Shown here: in pieces, positions 22,185 to 29,099 of the stretch
Position numbering within the stretch: position 1 is the stretch's first letter
Layout of the letters: every line of letters begins with the position of its first letter
DNA from: LC029 sp036676475
Lineage (GTDB): Bacteria; Bacillota; Bacilli; Aneurinibacillales; RAOX-1
Reading direction: 5' to 3'
NCBI GenBank assembly: GCA_036676475.1
Contig: JAKFCU010000045.1
Coordinates: 1 to 29,099, forward strand
Length of the DNA: 29,099 nucleotides
The notes under the pieces: model-generated
Database searches by the model: none
Told to the model about the DNA's origin: nothing
What the model saw: the letters and a program-made list of their open reading frames with translations, nothing else
Translations under genes and position numbers: made by a program

Positions 22185-22283
22185 TGTTCAGTGACATTAT
22201 AGTTTGATAATGGTGTGTTTTGATGTCCATTGACGTTCCATAACAGTAAATAGCACCAAGAGTCCCGATACCCAAGGTTTAAT
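22185..22283 (+). mobile_element. Degenerate Tn7-like end B2, cut short
   Basis: TGTTCAGTGACATTATAG is very like the start of B1. The rest has decayed, then AGTCCCGATA (start of the conserved hairpin) appears and is itself cut at 22283 by end B3. So it is an end and half a hairpin with no regulator. Confidence 0.5.
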
Positions 22284-22352
22284 TGTCCAGCCGCATTATG
22301 GTTGGTAAACTCACATTAAGGTTTGTAAATTTACATTGAAATTGCTAAAATA
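22284..22352 (+). mobile_element. Tn7-like end B3
   Basis: TGTCCAGCC and three 20-bp direct units (22293-22312, 22313-22332, 22333-22352), the middle one identical to that of B1. It leads into the conserved hairpin and the intact regulator. Confidence 0.6.
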
Positions 22353-22360
22353 GCATCAAG

Positions 22361-22396
22361 AGTCCCGATCGACAGTTTTAATTTGTGATCGGGACT
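22361..22396 (+). terminator. Conserved hairpin before the intact regulator
   Basis: AGTCCCGATC (22361-22370) and GATCGGGACT (22387-22396), followed by TTGT; same stem as at 21987. Confidence 0.65.
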
Positions 22397-22421
22397 TTGT
22401 AATATAAAATAGGAGATAATT

Positions 22422-22739
22422 ATGGGGAGTATCGGATTGAGACTTAAATTGGTGAGGAAATTTCACAACCTAAACCAAAAACAATTTGCTGACGCTATTA
22501 ATATCTCACAGGGTAGATTAAGTGAAATAGAAAAAGGCACATGTAAACCTTCTGCTGATACTCTAATTTCGATAGCAGAAAAATTTGAAGTGGATTTGAA
22601 TTGGTTATTACTTGAAAGTAAAAAAACATCAAAGACACTGTCTGTTTATGAAATAGAAATACTAGATGTCTTTAATCAACTTCCTAAAGAAACACAAATT
22701 GAAATTATTGAATATATGAAATATAGAGTAGGAAGATAG
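22422..22739 (+). CDS. Xre-family HTH regulator carried by the Tn7-like element
   Basis: This 105-residue DNA-binding protein has a Cro/CI-type helix-turn-helix at about residues 7-61 (NLNQKQFADAINISQGRLSE then IEKGTCKPSADTLISIAEKF) and a short acidic C-terminal part (QLPKETQIEIIEYMKY). AGGAGA stands five bases before the ATG. It sits 70 bases behind a Tn7-like end, as do two decayed copies of the same gene, so it belongs to the element and probably controls transposition or cargo. Targets unknown; the conserved hairpin and repeats upstream are candidates. Confidence 0.9.
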   Translation: MGSIGLRLKLVRKFHNLNQKQFADAINISQGRLSEIEKGTCKPSADTLISIAEKFEVDLNWLLLESKKTSKTLSVYEIEILDVFNQLPKETQIEIIEYMKYRVGR

Positions 22740-23017
22740 AGCGAATTAGATAATGACAGTTTTTTCGATCAAATTCGATCAAAAAGGTAATTAAAAGTTA
22801 TAAAAAATTGACTAGAAAAAATTACGAAGTATTTTTTGACTTTAGTGTATCAAAAAGGCTATCAAAATCTGTTAAACGAGGATAAAAGTTGTGGAAGCAG
22901 ATTTTGCTTTACATTGAGTTGGATTACATTAAGATCTAATACTAATGACTGTCGGTGCTTACGTAGTTGAACCCTTATTTGGACTTTAATAGTAACATCC
23001 TGACTAATAAGACCCTG

Positions 23018-23080
23018 TGTTCAGGGACATTATAGTTAGTACCTCAACCTTAACAATAAAGTAAGTTTTTGAACAATAGA
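23018..23080 (+). mobile_element. Further Tn7-like end remnant (B4)
   Basis: TGTTCAGGGACATTATAGTT repeats the start of B1 and B2, followed by an AACAATAAAGTAAG motif. No regulator follows. The 278 bases before it (22740-23017) hold no gene; two ACATTGAGTTGG and ACATTAAGAT motifs near 22911-22932 may be lone transposase sites. Confidence 0.45.
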
Positions 23081-23136
23081 TTTAATACCCGATTGCTATG
23101 TGTAATAAAAAAGGCGATGGTCTATAGATTAATTTG

Positions 23137-23172
23137 AAAAGGGGGTTAGCTAAGCTAACTAAACTCCTTTTA
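23137..23172 (+). terminator. Terminator-like hairpin, likely target of a group IIC intron
   Basis: The inner stem GTTAGCT/AGCTAAC (23145-23159) lies inside AAAAGG/CCTTTT arms, then TTTATTTATG. Group IIC introns insert just after such stems. Confidence 0.55.
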
Positions 23173-23178
23173 TTTATG

Positions 23179-23297
23179 GTGTGCCGATCGCGGCGGGTCA
23201 ATGCCTACTGTTAGCTAATAGAAAGGGTGTCATTGTGAGATGGAATGTGAAAGAAGCTTGTACTTGAGACCTGAGGTGATTAGATACAATAATGTAT
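23179..23297 (+). mobile_element. 5' fragment of a group IIC intron
   Basis: It starts with GTGTG, the group II 5' end, directly after a terminator hairpin. It then has GTTAGC, AAAGGGTGTC, GAGATGGAATGTGAAAGAAG and GAGACCTGAGG in order, as I remember for domain I of the Oceanobacillus iheyensis group IIC intron (GTTAGCC, AAGGGTGTCC, ATGGAATCTGAAGGAAGC, GGTCTGAGG). The rest, including the reverse transcriptase, is missing; another end-like sequence begins at 23298. Confidence 0.55.
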
Positions 23298-23392
23298 TGT
23301 CAAAGGGCATTTAAGTTTGATGAATGGAGATTTAATTTGATTGATGAACATTTAGTTTGATGAACATTTAATTTGATAATGGTATTTATTGA
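23298..23392 (+). mobile_element. Tn7-like end-like repeat block (end C)
   Basis: TGTCAAAGGGCATTTAAGTTTG is followed by repeated (G)AACATTTA(A/G)TTTGAT motifs. Two lie 16 bases apart at 23344-23375, with looser ones before. Layout is like ends B1-B3 but the units are irregular, so the call is weak. Confidence 0.35.
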
Positions 23393-23477
23393 TAATAAGA
23401 TTGTGATGTCAGTTGGAAAAAGTGGGCAAGTTTTACGTAATCATACATAATCCCGTTTTGTATTTTTCGTAAAGAGA

Positions 23478-23509
23478 GTTTCAATCCCTGTGATTTTACT
23501 TCTAAAAAC
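23478..23509 (+). other. Single CRISPR-repeat-like sequence
   Basis: GTTTCAATCCCT and AAAAAC enclose 14 bases, the terminal motifs of type I-B CRISPR repeats (usually 30 bp). Only one copy exists, with no spacer array and no cas gene in the window. Confidence 0.2.
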
Positions 23510-23579
23510 TCACCATATACCCCTCATTTAACGTGCCCGGTTTGTTAACGGGGCTTAATTGAAAATACATATCAAAATC

Positions 23580-23618
23580 TTACCCCATCTTTATCAGGAT
23601 GGGGTAATTTTTTCTTTT
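23580..23618 (+). terminator. Strong intrinsic terminator
   Basis: TTACCCCATC (23580-23589) and GATGGGGTAA (23598-23607), followed by TTTTTTCTTTTT. No gene is seen directly upstream on this strand; it shields the defence operon from outside transcription. Confidence 0.8.
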
Positions 23619-23622
23619 TAAT

Positions 23623-23781
23623 CTAAACCATTTCAGTTATTTCAAGGCTTTGCACGACCTTAGATAGATACTGATATTTATCTAAAATCAATGGATTATA
23701 TAGAGTAAGATTAGTGACCTCAATTAGACCTCTACTACAACAACTCTTTATATCAATCTCTTTTACAAAACGTCCAATCAT
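23623..23781 (-). pseudogene. Possible gene fragment (52 codons)
   Basis: A frame on the minus strand (MIGRFVKEIDIKSCC at the start, SLEITEMV at the end) is open for about ten more codons upstream without a start. It has no ribosome site. It looks like the tail of a lost gene. Not recognised. Confidence 0.25.
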
Positions 23782-23916
23782 AAACTTAGTAAAACTTTGT
23801 ATTCTTTTAACTGCCTATTTATTTAGGTTTGGTAATCTTTGTATTCAACAAAAGGATTTGAATATTCTTTGTCGAAATTAGTCTTAATGATTACAACTAT
23901 AATGAGGGATAAGCAT

Positions 23917-25344
23917 ATGTTTATAAAGTGGGCGCACCTTTCAGATATACATCATATGTATAATGATTATGAAACTACGGTTATGAGGGATAAATTGCTT
24001 GAATACCTTCAAGGGATAAAGAAAGATATTGATTTGTTATTTATTACAGGGGATATTGCCCATCAAGGAAGTAAATACGGTAAAGAGGTTGTATCCTTTT
24101 TGGATAGTGTAATAGCTGCTATGGAAATTGAGAAAATGGATGTTTTCATCGTACCTGGCAATCACGACATAAAGCGAAATAAGGTGGCAGATAGAATAAC
24201 AACTCAAATTTTGGGTTCGGGGGATGTAAAAAAAGAAATTAACAGTCTTGATGGAGATTCATTTAAAACGTTGATTTCAGGACAGCAACCATTCTTCAAC
24301 TTCTATAAGAAGTATCTTGGTGAAAATTACCCGAAAAATGCATTGCACTTTGTTAAAAAGAGAGAGGGCTTTAATATTGTCCATATCAACACCTGTTTGA
24401 TAGCTGGCAGCAAAGGAGTAGAAGGAAAAATCTTAATTGGTCTAGATAAGTTGTATCAAGCCCTAAAGAATATTCCGAATGATGGTTCCATAAATATAGC
24501 ATTAGGGCATCACACTATCGGGTGTATCCATCCTGATGAGAAAGATAGCCTATTGAATAGGTTTTCTGACAGCAATATTGACCTATATCTTAATGGTCAC
24601 GTTCATAAAGCAGCTTATCATCTGGAAGCCAATAATTACAATAGTATAGAAATGTTAACGTCAGGCTCAGTATTTGTGGACGAGTATGCTGACCCCATAT
24701 TTATGACAGGAGTTATTAATACGGAGAGCGCAAGTGGTGAGGTAAAATATCACAGATGGAATAAGGAAGGGGAATATTGGCACTTAGATAACTCAGTAGG
24801 AAGAAAAGTAGTTGATGGAAGTTACAAGTTTGAAATCAATCGTTTAAAAAAAAACGAAACTTTGATTCAAAGTGATGAACCACTTTCCATTGATGAAGAC
24901 GAGTTTAAGGAGTTTTTAATTGAGTTTCATACAATTGTCCAAAAAGACCCCAATATCAATGAGTCATTTATTCCAAAGGATATAACGGAAAAATTTATTA
25001 ATATGCTTTGCTCTAAAACACTGGAAGTTCAATTTGATAGATGTACTAGATATTTTCCGATTATTAATCGTATATTAGGAAGCACGTCTTATTTAGGATT
25101 TGATAAAAAATTCATTATTCCAGATGTTATTTCATCTGAGTATTTAAACGTCCTATACAGTCACGATAATGGCGACTTAATTTTTAATCAAATGACAGAG
25201 AATCTTTATAACAGATATAAGAACAAAGTTAACTATTCTGATGTTAGACTAAAGTCTTATATTCGTGTGTTGATTTTCTGGACTATAAATGATTGCGAGA
25301 TTTTTAACGAAGAAAAAAGACAAAGGAATGTTGTAAACGGATGA
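23917..25344 (+). CDS. Calcineurin-like metallophosphoesterase, likely ABC-3C effector
   Basis: This is a two-metal phosphoesterase, probably a nuclease or nucleotide phosphatase acting as toxin of a conflict system. The 475-residue protein has the complete motif set in residues 10-230: SDIHH (D10, H12), GDIAH (D46), GNHD (N82, H83), GHHTIG (H198) and GHVH (H228, H230). The remaining C-terminal half (about 300-475) is a helical region of unknown function, likely for docking to partners. I chose ATG 23917, six bases after GAGGGAT; the upstream in-frame start has no ribosome site. The next gene overlaps its stop (ATGA). With the middle component and DUF2326 ATPase that follow, it fits the ABC-three-component systems; the effector role is inferred from that. 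Confidence 0.85.
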   Translation: MFIKWAHLSDIHHMYNDYETTVMRDKLLEYLQGIKKDIDLLFITGDIAHQGSKYGKEVVSFLDSVIAAMEIEKMDVFIVPGNHDIKRNKVADRITTQILGSGDVKKEINSLDGDSFKTLISGQQPFFNFYKKYLGENYPKNALHFVKKREGFNIVHINTCLIAGSKGVEGKILIGLDKLYQALKNIPNDGSINIALGHHTIGCIHPDEKDSLLNRFSDSNIDLYLNGHVHKAAYHLEANNYNSIEMLTSGSVFVDEYADPIFMTGVINTESASGEVKYHRWNKEGEYWHLDNSVGRKVVDGSYKFEINRLKKNETLIQSDEPLSIDEDEFKEFLIEFHTIVQKDPNINESFIPKDITEKFINMLCSKTLEVQFDRCTRYFPIINRILGSTSYLGFDKKFIIPDVISSEYLNVLYSHDNGDLIFNQMTENLYNRYKNKVNYSDVRLKSYIRVLIFWTINDCEIFNEEKRQRNVVNG

Positions 25345-25595
25345 ACTTTTTTCTGTTATCAAAGCATCAGTCCGTAGAGGAGAACGTTTTAGTTGCTTCC
25401 AAGATATTATATGAACTAATCGATAAACAGAAACACATAGATCAATTATTTCTTGAATTCGCTCAGAAACAAGGAGTAGTTTTAAATCTAAATATTGAAA
25501 GGGTATTATATCTTTCTTTGACCTTTCTGTATTCACTAGATTTAATTTGCCTTAACAACTATTTAGTATCGAGGACGAATAAAAATGATTCTTAA
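25341..25595 (+). CDS. ABC-3C middle component (MC6-like)
   Basis: This 84-residue acidic-to-neutral helical protein has the pattern of the small middle components of ABC-3C systems: LLSKHQSVEENVLVASKILY, then a wHTH-like stretch with LYLSLTFLYSLDLICLNN near the end. In family members the same position reads LxFLYxxGxIxL. It links effector and ATPase in the proposed complex. Its start overlaps the phosphoesterase stop by four bases, and its last codons overlap the ATPase start by eleven. So the three proteins are made in a fixed ratio. Assignment rests on size, position and this motif; a profile search would settle it. Confidence 0.68.
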   Translation: MNFFLLSKHQSVEENVLVASKILYELIDKQKHIDQLFLEFAQKQGVVLNLNIERVLYLSLTFLYSLDLICLNNYLVSRTNKNDS

Positions 25596-27342
25596 TAGGC
25601 TTCTTATTTATAGTTACAAAACTAATGAAACTTTAAAGGAATACAACTTTAATACGGTTGGTCTGAACATTTTTTTAGGTGAAAAAAAGGAAAAAGGTAA
25701 AGAGACTAACGGTGTTGGTAAAACCACAATGATTGAGTCAATCAATTTCTTATTAGGTGGCTCTTGTCCAGAGGATTTCATTAGCAAACCAGTTTTGATG
25801 GAAAAGGATATTTTGTTGATACTTGAAATTACTTCGGAAGGTAAGCCTATTTATTTGGCTCGATTAATAAACCAACCCTCTAAGGGTTACATTCTACACA
25901 GTAAAGATGTATCTTTTGATTTGAAAGATTGGATTGACAAGGAAGATGATGAGTTTAAGAAGTATATCAATGATATTATTGTGGAGCTAAAACCAGATCA
26001 GCCTTCGTTTGCGGCACTTCGGGAATATATTATTCGTGATGAAAAAGAGGGTTTTACAAGTATAGGCTTGCCAAGAAGAACTGCAATGTACGAAGCAATG
26101 TATCAAGCATTTTTATTTAATCTGCCATATGATTTTGAAAAAGAAATACAAAAAATGAAGAAGAAGCAAGGGGAATACACACAGAAGTTGGCTGTAATTA
26201 ATGCCTTGAAGGATGAAATCAGCGATTTAAAACTTCGAGAAAAGAAATTAACAAAAGAGATTGATAAACTGGATGAAATCATAAAGAATGTCAAAATCAC
26301 TAAGAAGTTTTCTAAAGATGCAGAAGAATATCAAGTTTATAAGACTCAATATAACGAAGTTCAAAATTCAATCTTTGAACTTCAACATATAAAGAAGCAG
26401 TATCAAAACAATATTGCCGACTTGGAAGCAAAGCTTGAGGAAATTAAAGTTATAAACGATATCCAGCCGTTTTATGAGCAATTAATTGATTATTTCCCTG
26501 AAAAGGTTAAAAAGAATCAAGAAGATATTTTTAGTTTTTATAACTTTATGGTGGAGAGTAGAGGTAAATATTTTAACCATAAAATTATGGAAATTGATTA
26601 TGACATCCAACAAAAACAAAAGAAATTAAAGAGTTTAAGCAAGGTCCTTGAAAACTGTACAAAGTCGTTAAAAAATACCGATATTATTGCTGATATTACA
26701 CAGATAAACAATGATAAAAGTACAAAGTATGAAGAGTTGGCTCAGATTCGAGTAAAAATTAATTTGTATCAAGAAAAGACAGATGTTAATGCAGAAATTA
26801 ATAAAATTAAACAAGACATATTGAAGTTAATTGATATCAAGTTGGATATTTTTAAGAGTTATGAGCAATCGATTACTGAAATTAAAGAGTTGTTTAATAA
26901 ACTTGTTTATGAAGTATACGAAGAAACAGGATTCCTTGAAATTGAATTAAATAACAATACTGGTGCCAAAGACACTACTGGAAGAATAAAAATTAATTGT
27001 AAAATTGAGGATGAAAAATCACACGGTCGATTACATATGAAGATAAATATGTTTGATTTAACGTGGTTTTTACACGAACTAACTAATCGTGGAAAATTTA
27101 ATTTCTTAATTCATGATGGATCCTATTCAAAACCAGACAGTTTTGCAAAGTACAAGCTACTCAAATATGTTGATAATGAATTGAAGACTCTTAAAAAAGG
27201 TCAATATTTTATCACTATGAACGTAGATGAGTTAGAAAGTGAAGCGATTGAGGACTTTTATAAGAAAGAATGTATAGTAGCTCGGTTAATGAGAACTGAA
27301 AGTAATTCAGACCGTTTCTTTGGGTTCCGCTATACTTCGTAG
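25585..27342 (+). CDS. DUF2326-type SMC-like ABC ATPase of an ABC-3C system
   Basis: This is an SMC/RecN-like ATPase thought to sense nucleic-acid structures of invaders and release the effector. The 585-residue protein has the N-terminal ATP loop NGVGKTTMIE (about residue 42; the first Walker A glycine is absent, as I recall for this family). A long coiled coil (about residues 185-440) with lysine/glutamate-rich helices follows, then a C-terminal DUF2326-like domain with the Walker B-like strand FNFLIHDGSYSKPD and an ending DRFFGFRYTS. ATG 25585 lies inside the previous gene. It ends the operon; a weak stem (27351-27358 with 27371-27378) follows. Confidence 0.82.
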   Translation: MILNRLLIYSYKTNETLKEYNFNTVGLNIFLGEKKEKGKETNGVGKTTMIESINFLLGGSCPEDFISKPVLMEKDILLILEITSEGKPIYLARLINQPSKGYILHSKDVSFDLKDWIDKEDDEFKKYINDIIVELKPDQPSFAALREYIIRDEKEGFTSIGLPRRTAMYEAMYQAFLFNLPYDFEKEIQKMKKKQGEYTQKLAVINALKDEISDLKLREKKLTKEIDKLDEIIKNVKITKKFSKDAEEYQVYKTQYNEVQNSIFELQHIKKQYQNNIADLEAKLEEIKVINDIQPFYEQLIDYFPEKVKKNQEDIFSFYNFMVESRGKYFNHKIMEIDYDIQQKQKKLKSLSKVLENCTKSLKNTDIIADITQINNDKSTKYEELAQIRVKINLYQEKTDVNAEINKIKQDILKLIDIKLDIFKSYEQSITEIKELFNKLVYEVYEETGFLEIELNNNTGAKDTTGRIKINCKIEDEKSHGRLHMKINMFDLTWFLHELTNRGKFNFLIHDGSYSKPDSFAKYKLLKYVDNELKTLKKGQYFITMNVDELESEAIEDFYKKECIVARLMRTESNSDRFFGFRYTS

Positions 27343-27901
27343 CTGTATTAATGATAAAAACAACCCGAAGTTTATCATCCCGAGTGGAAGAGATCATCAA
27401 CTATAATCGTATCAATGATTAGTTTATAGCAATAAATACTTTGATGAATAATCCTGTGGCCTCGAATGAAGATATCAATGGGTGTAGAGAAATTTGAATA
27501 CCCACGTGTGTGTCTTGCACCAGATGAACCAATGCTCCTCGTTCCTGGATGTTAAGCATGAGCATAGCGGATTCAGGGTGGAGACATCGCTTCATTTGCT
27601 TATAATCGTTTAGACGTTCCTTTCTGGATAACTTGTACAACCATGATTAGGTATGATATATAATTCTGTTGTGTATCATTCCTAATATGCAGATTCCCTC
27701 TCGAGCTAAGTTATATCGGTTATCTAGACTGAAATAATGCCAAGAAATGCTAATATATCAAGGTTTATAGGATGTAGATGTATAAGTTTGTATCTTCTGA
27801 TTATAACTGGCACGTAACCAATTCTTAACCAATAGTTTCCACATACAATCCATGTGGAGTGCTATTCACTACTTGTAAGAAAAAATTAAAGATGATGTAT
27901 T
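27343..27901. other. Stretch without a convincing gene between the defence operon and IS66
   Basis: An orphan minus-strand frame (27419-27640, TTG start, no ribosome site) is open over 73 codons (KLSRKERLNDYKQMKRC at the start) and may be a gene fragment. An inverted repeat, TTAGGTATGATA with TATCATTCCTAA (27647-27658, 27674-27685), and a small stem CCACAT/ATGTGG near 27838-27856 are the only other structures. I see no opposite Tn7-like end here. Confidence 0.5.
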
Positions 27902-27947
27902 GTAAGCCCGAACTATAATATTGAGCATACCATTTGGTAGGCATGAC

Positions 27948-27993
27948 AAATAGCCGTATATCATTGGTTTTTTCAACGGATATACGGCTATTT
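27948..27993 (-). terminator. Terminator hairpin inside the IS66 end
   Basis: AAATAGCCGTATATC (27948-27962) and GATATACGGCTATTT (27979-27993) form a 15-bp perfect stem just behind the transposase stop codon. Confidence 0.75.
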
Positions 27994-29099
27994 TACCTTC
28001 CACACGTGGCTTGGATATGTTTTGACCAAGGCATGTATTGATTTAAAATTTCTGGGTTTCGATGGATATCCAAATTGGGTAGATCCGTCAGTATCTTTAC
28101 AAGGTACCGGTAGAAATCTACACCATTCGCTTTAGCTGTTTCTGCGATGCTTAAACAGATCGCGTTGGCCTTTGCACCTGCTTCGCTAACAGAATGGAGC
28201 CAGTTTTTGCGACCAATTACACTTGGGCGGATGGCGTTTTCAGCTGGATTATTATCGATTTCAATGCGGCCATCATCCAAGAATGCTTTGAGTCCATTCA
28301 CTCGATTCAGCGTGTATTCGGCTGCTTTTGCGAGTGCATTTTTTCCAAAGAATGGCGACTTTTCAACCCAGTCCAGAAACTTTTCTACGATCGGCTTCGC
28401 GTGTTTTAGCCGTTGTTTTCTTCGCTGGCTCGGAGACAGGTGCTTGAATTGCCTTTCTAATTGGTATAACTCATCACAATAACTAACACCGATTTGTCCA
28501 TTCTTGCTATTCGCGTTTATCCCATACCGGCGCACATGAGCCCAACAATTAGCGAAGGTGATGCCTTCTATTTTGCCATAGACCGAGTACCCATCACAGA
28601 TCATCGTTCCAGAATAATTCTCAATAAAACCTTCAAGAACAGATCGGGCCCGGGATAATGAACTGTGAAACAGGACAACGATCGGACCTTGGCAAGGTAC
28701 ACTTCGATACACCCAATTATAAGCGTTGGATTGACCTGATTTACCATCGGATCGGTTAATAATCTGTCCAGGCGTTTCATCGACATGGATAATGGATTTC
28801 GCCAACATGAAACGTTTCAATCGTTCATAAATAGGCCATAGCCAATCGTCTGCTACACGAATGACCCAATTCGAAAGGTTCTTATCATTGGTCATCAGGC
28901 CATACCGATCCCATTCCTTTACCTGACGGTAAAGGGGTAAGTATTGTGAAAATTTATCATAGATGACTTTGGCAAGTACGCTGGGACTAGCGATACTGCG
29001 CTGAATAGCCGGTTGTGGAGCTTTTCCACGTTTGATTTGTGCTTTTTGAAGGCCATCGCCTTTGCAAAGGGTACATCCATAGGCGTGTTCAATGTGTTG
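27993..29099 (-). CDS. IS66-family transposase (TnpC), 5' part outside the window
   Basis: This is the DDE transposase of the insertion sequence. The 368 visible residues are open up to the window edge, so the apparent ATG at 28895 is only internal (the frame before it reads LPLYRQVKEWDRYGL, a normal IS66 stretch). It shows the end of the zinc finger (YGCTLCKG), the first catalytic Asp in HVDETPG, the second Asp in MICDGYSVY, the FANCWAHVRRY segment, and the Glu in NNPAENAIRP. The usual IS66 C-terminus follows (LPNLDIHRNPEILNQYMPW). The small accessory genes tnpA/tnpB would lie outside. No stop or frame shift is seen. Confidence 0.93.
   Translation of the reverse strand, partial: QHIEHAYGCTLCKGDGLQKAQIKRGKAPQPAIQRSIASPSVLAKVIYDKFSQYLPLYRQVKEWDRYGLMTNDKNLSNWVIRVADDWLWPIYERLKRFMLAKSIIHVDETPGQIINRSDGKSGQSNAYNWVYRSVPCQGPIVVLFHSSLSRARSVLEGFIENYSGTMICDGYSVYGKIEGITFANCWAHVRRYGINANSKNGQIGVSYCDELYQLERQFKHLSPSQRRKQRLKHAKPIVEKFLDWVEKSPFFGKNALAKAAEYTLNRVNGLKAFLDDGRIEIDNNPAENAIRPSVIGRKNWLHSVSEAGAKANAICLSIAETAKANGVDFYRYLVKILTDLPNLDIHRNPEILNQYMPWSKHIQATCGR

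Larger units (their letters stand above)
27902..29099 (-). mobile_element. IS66-family insertion sequence, partial
   Basis: The left terminal repeat starts GTAAGCCCGAACTATAAT at 27902, of the GTAAGC type seen in this family. The transposase gene ends 91 bases inside and continues beyond the window. IS66 elements duplicate 8 bp; the left copy would be GATGTATT (27894-27901). The right end is not in view. Confidence 0.7.

Noticed and set aside
28895..28897. Start codon of the IS66 transposase at 28895
   Set aside because: The frame is open and IS66-like up to the window edge, so this ATG is internal and the gene is partial.

Overview
The window looks like a chromosomal stretch of an endospore-forming member of the Bacillales (low-GC Firmicutes). 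The evidence is the type of genes: ABC-F protein of the YkpA/YbiT type, P1B4 metal ATPase of the PfeT type, YhfI-like metallo-hydrolase, YkwC-like dehydrogenase, two YheC/YheD-like ATP-grasp proteins of the spore-associated family, panD, and consistent AGGAGG-type ribosome binding sites. I cannot name the genus from sequence alone.

Bases 1-19200 are ordinary core chromosome. In order: a chemotaxis receptor; a possible iron-regulated 30-residue membrane peptide on the minus strand facing a metal-efflux ATPase (both with Fur/PerR-like boxes); a HesB-like protein; an ABC-F ATPase; a four-gene lipoprotein adaptor/ABC ATPase/ABC-2 permease/TetR exporter operon with an operator-like palindrome at its promoter; a YhfI-like hydrolase; a 31-residue amphipathic peptide gene; an alpha/beta hydrolase and a convergent SDR; an ATP-grasp protein; a dehydrogenase/thioesterase pair; a panD/ATP-grasp pair on the minus strand; and small hypothetical genes.

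At 19220-21055 lies a glmS-type gene whose second codon is serine instead of the catalytic cysteine of the glutaminase. From 24 bases after its stop codon the sequence becomes an accessory region built on the attTn7 hotspot. It holds one Tn7-like transposon end with four 20-bp direct repeats, then a patch carrying a tRNA/tmRNA-like 3' end and a second, displaced glmS 3' tail. Next come several Tn7-like ends in the same orientation. Three of the blocks share an end, a conserved hairpin and a copy of the same Xre regulator (two broken, one intact). After these lie a fragment of a group IIC intron behind a terminator hairpin and a further end-like repeat.

The cargo at 23917-27342 is a complete three-gene, translationally coupled operon: a calcineurin-like metallophosphoesterase, an 84-residue middle component, and a DUF2326-type SMC-like ABC ATPase. 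This layout fits the ABC-three-component (ABC-3C) conflict systems, so the region is best read as a defence island in a repeatedly used attTn7 site. An IS66-family insertion sequence, whose left end is near 27902, runs off the right edge. No tnsABCD genes and no opposite transposon end are visible in the window.
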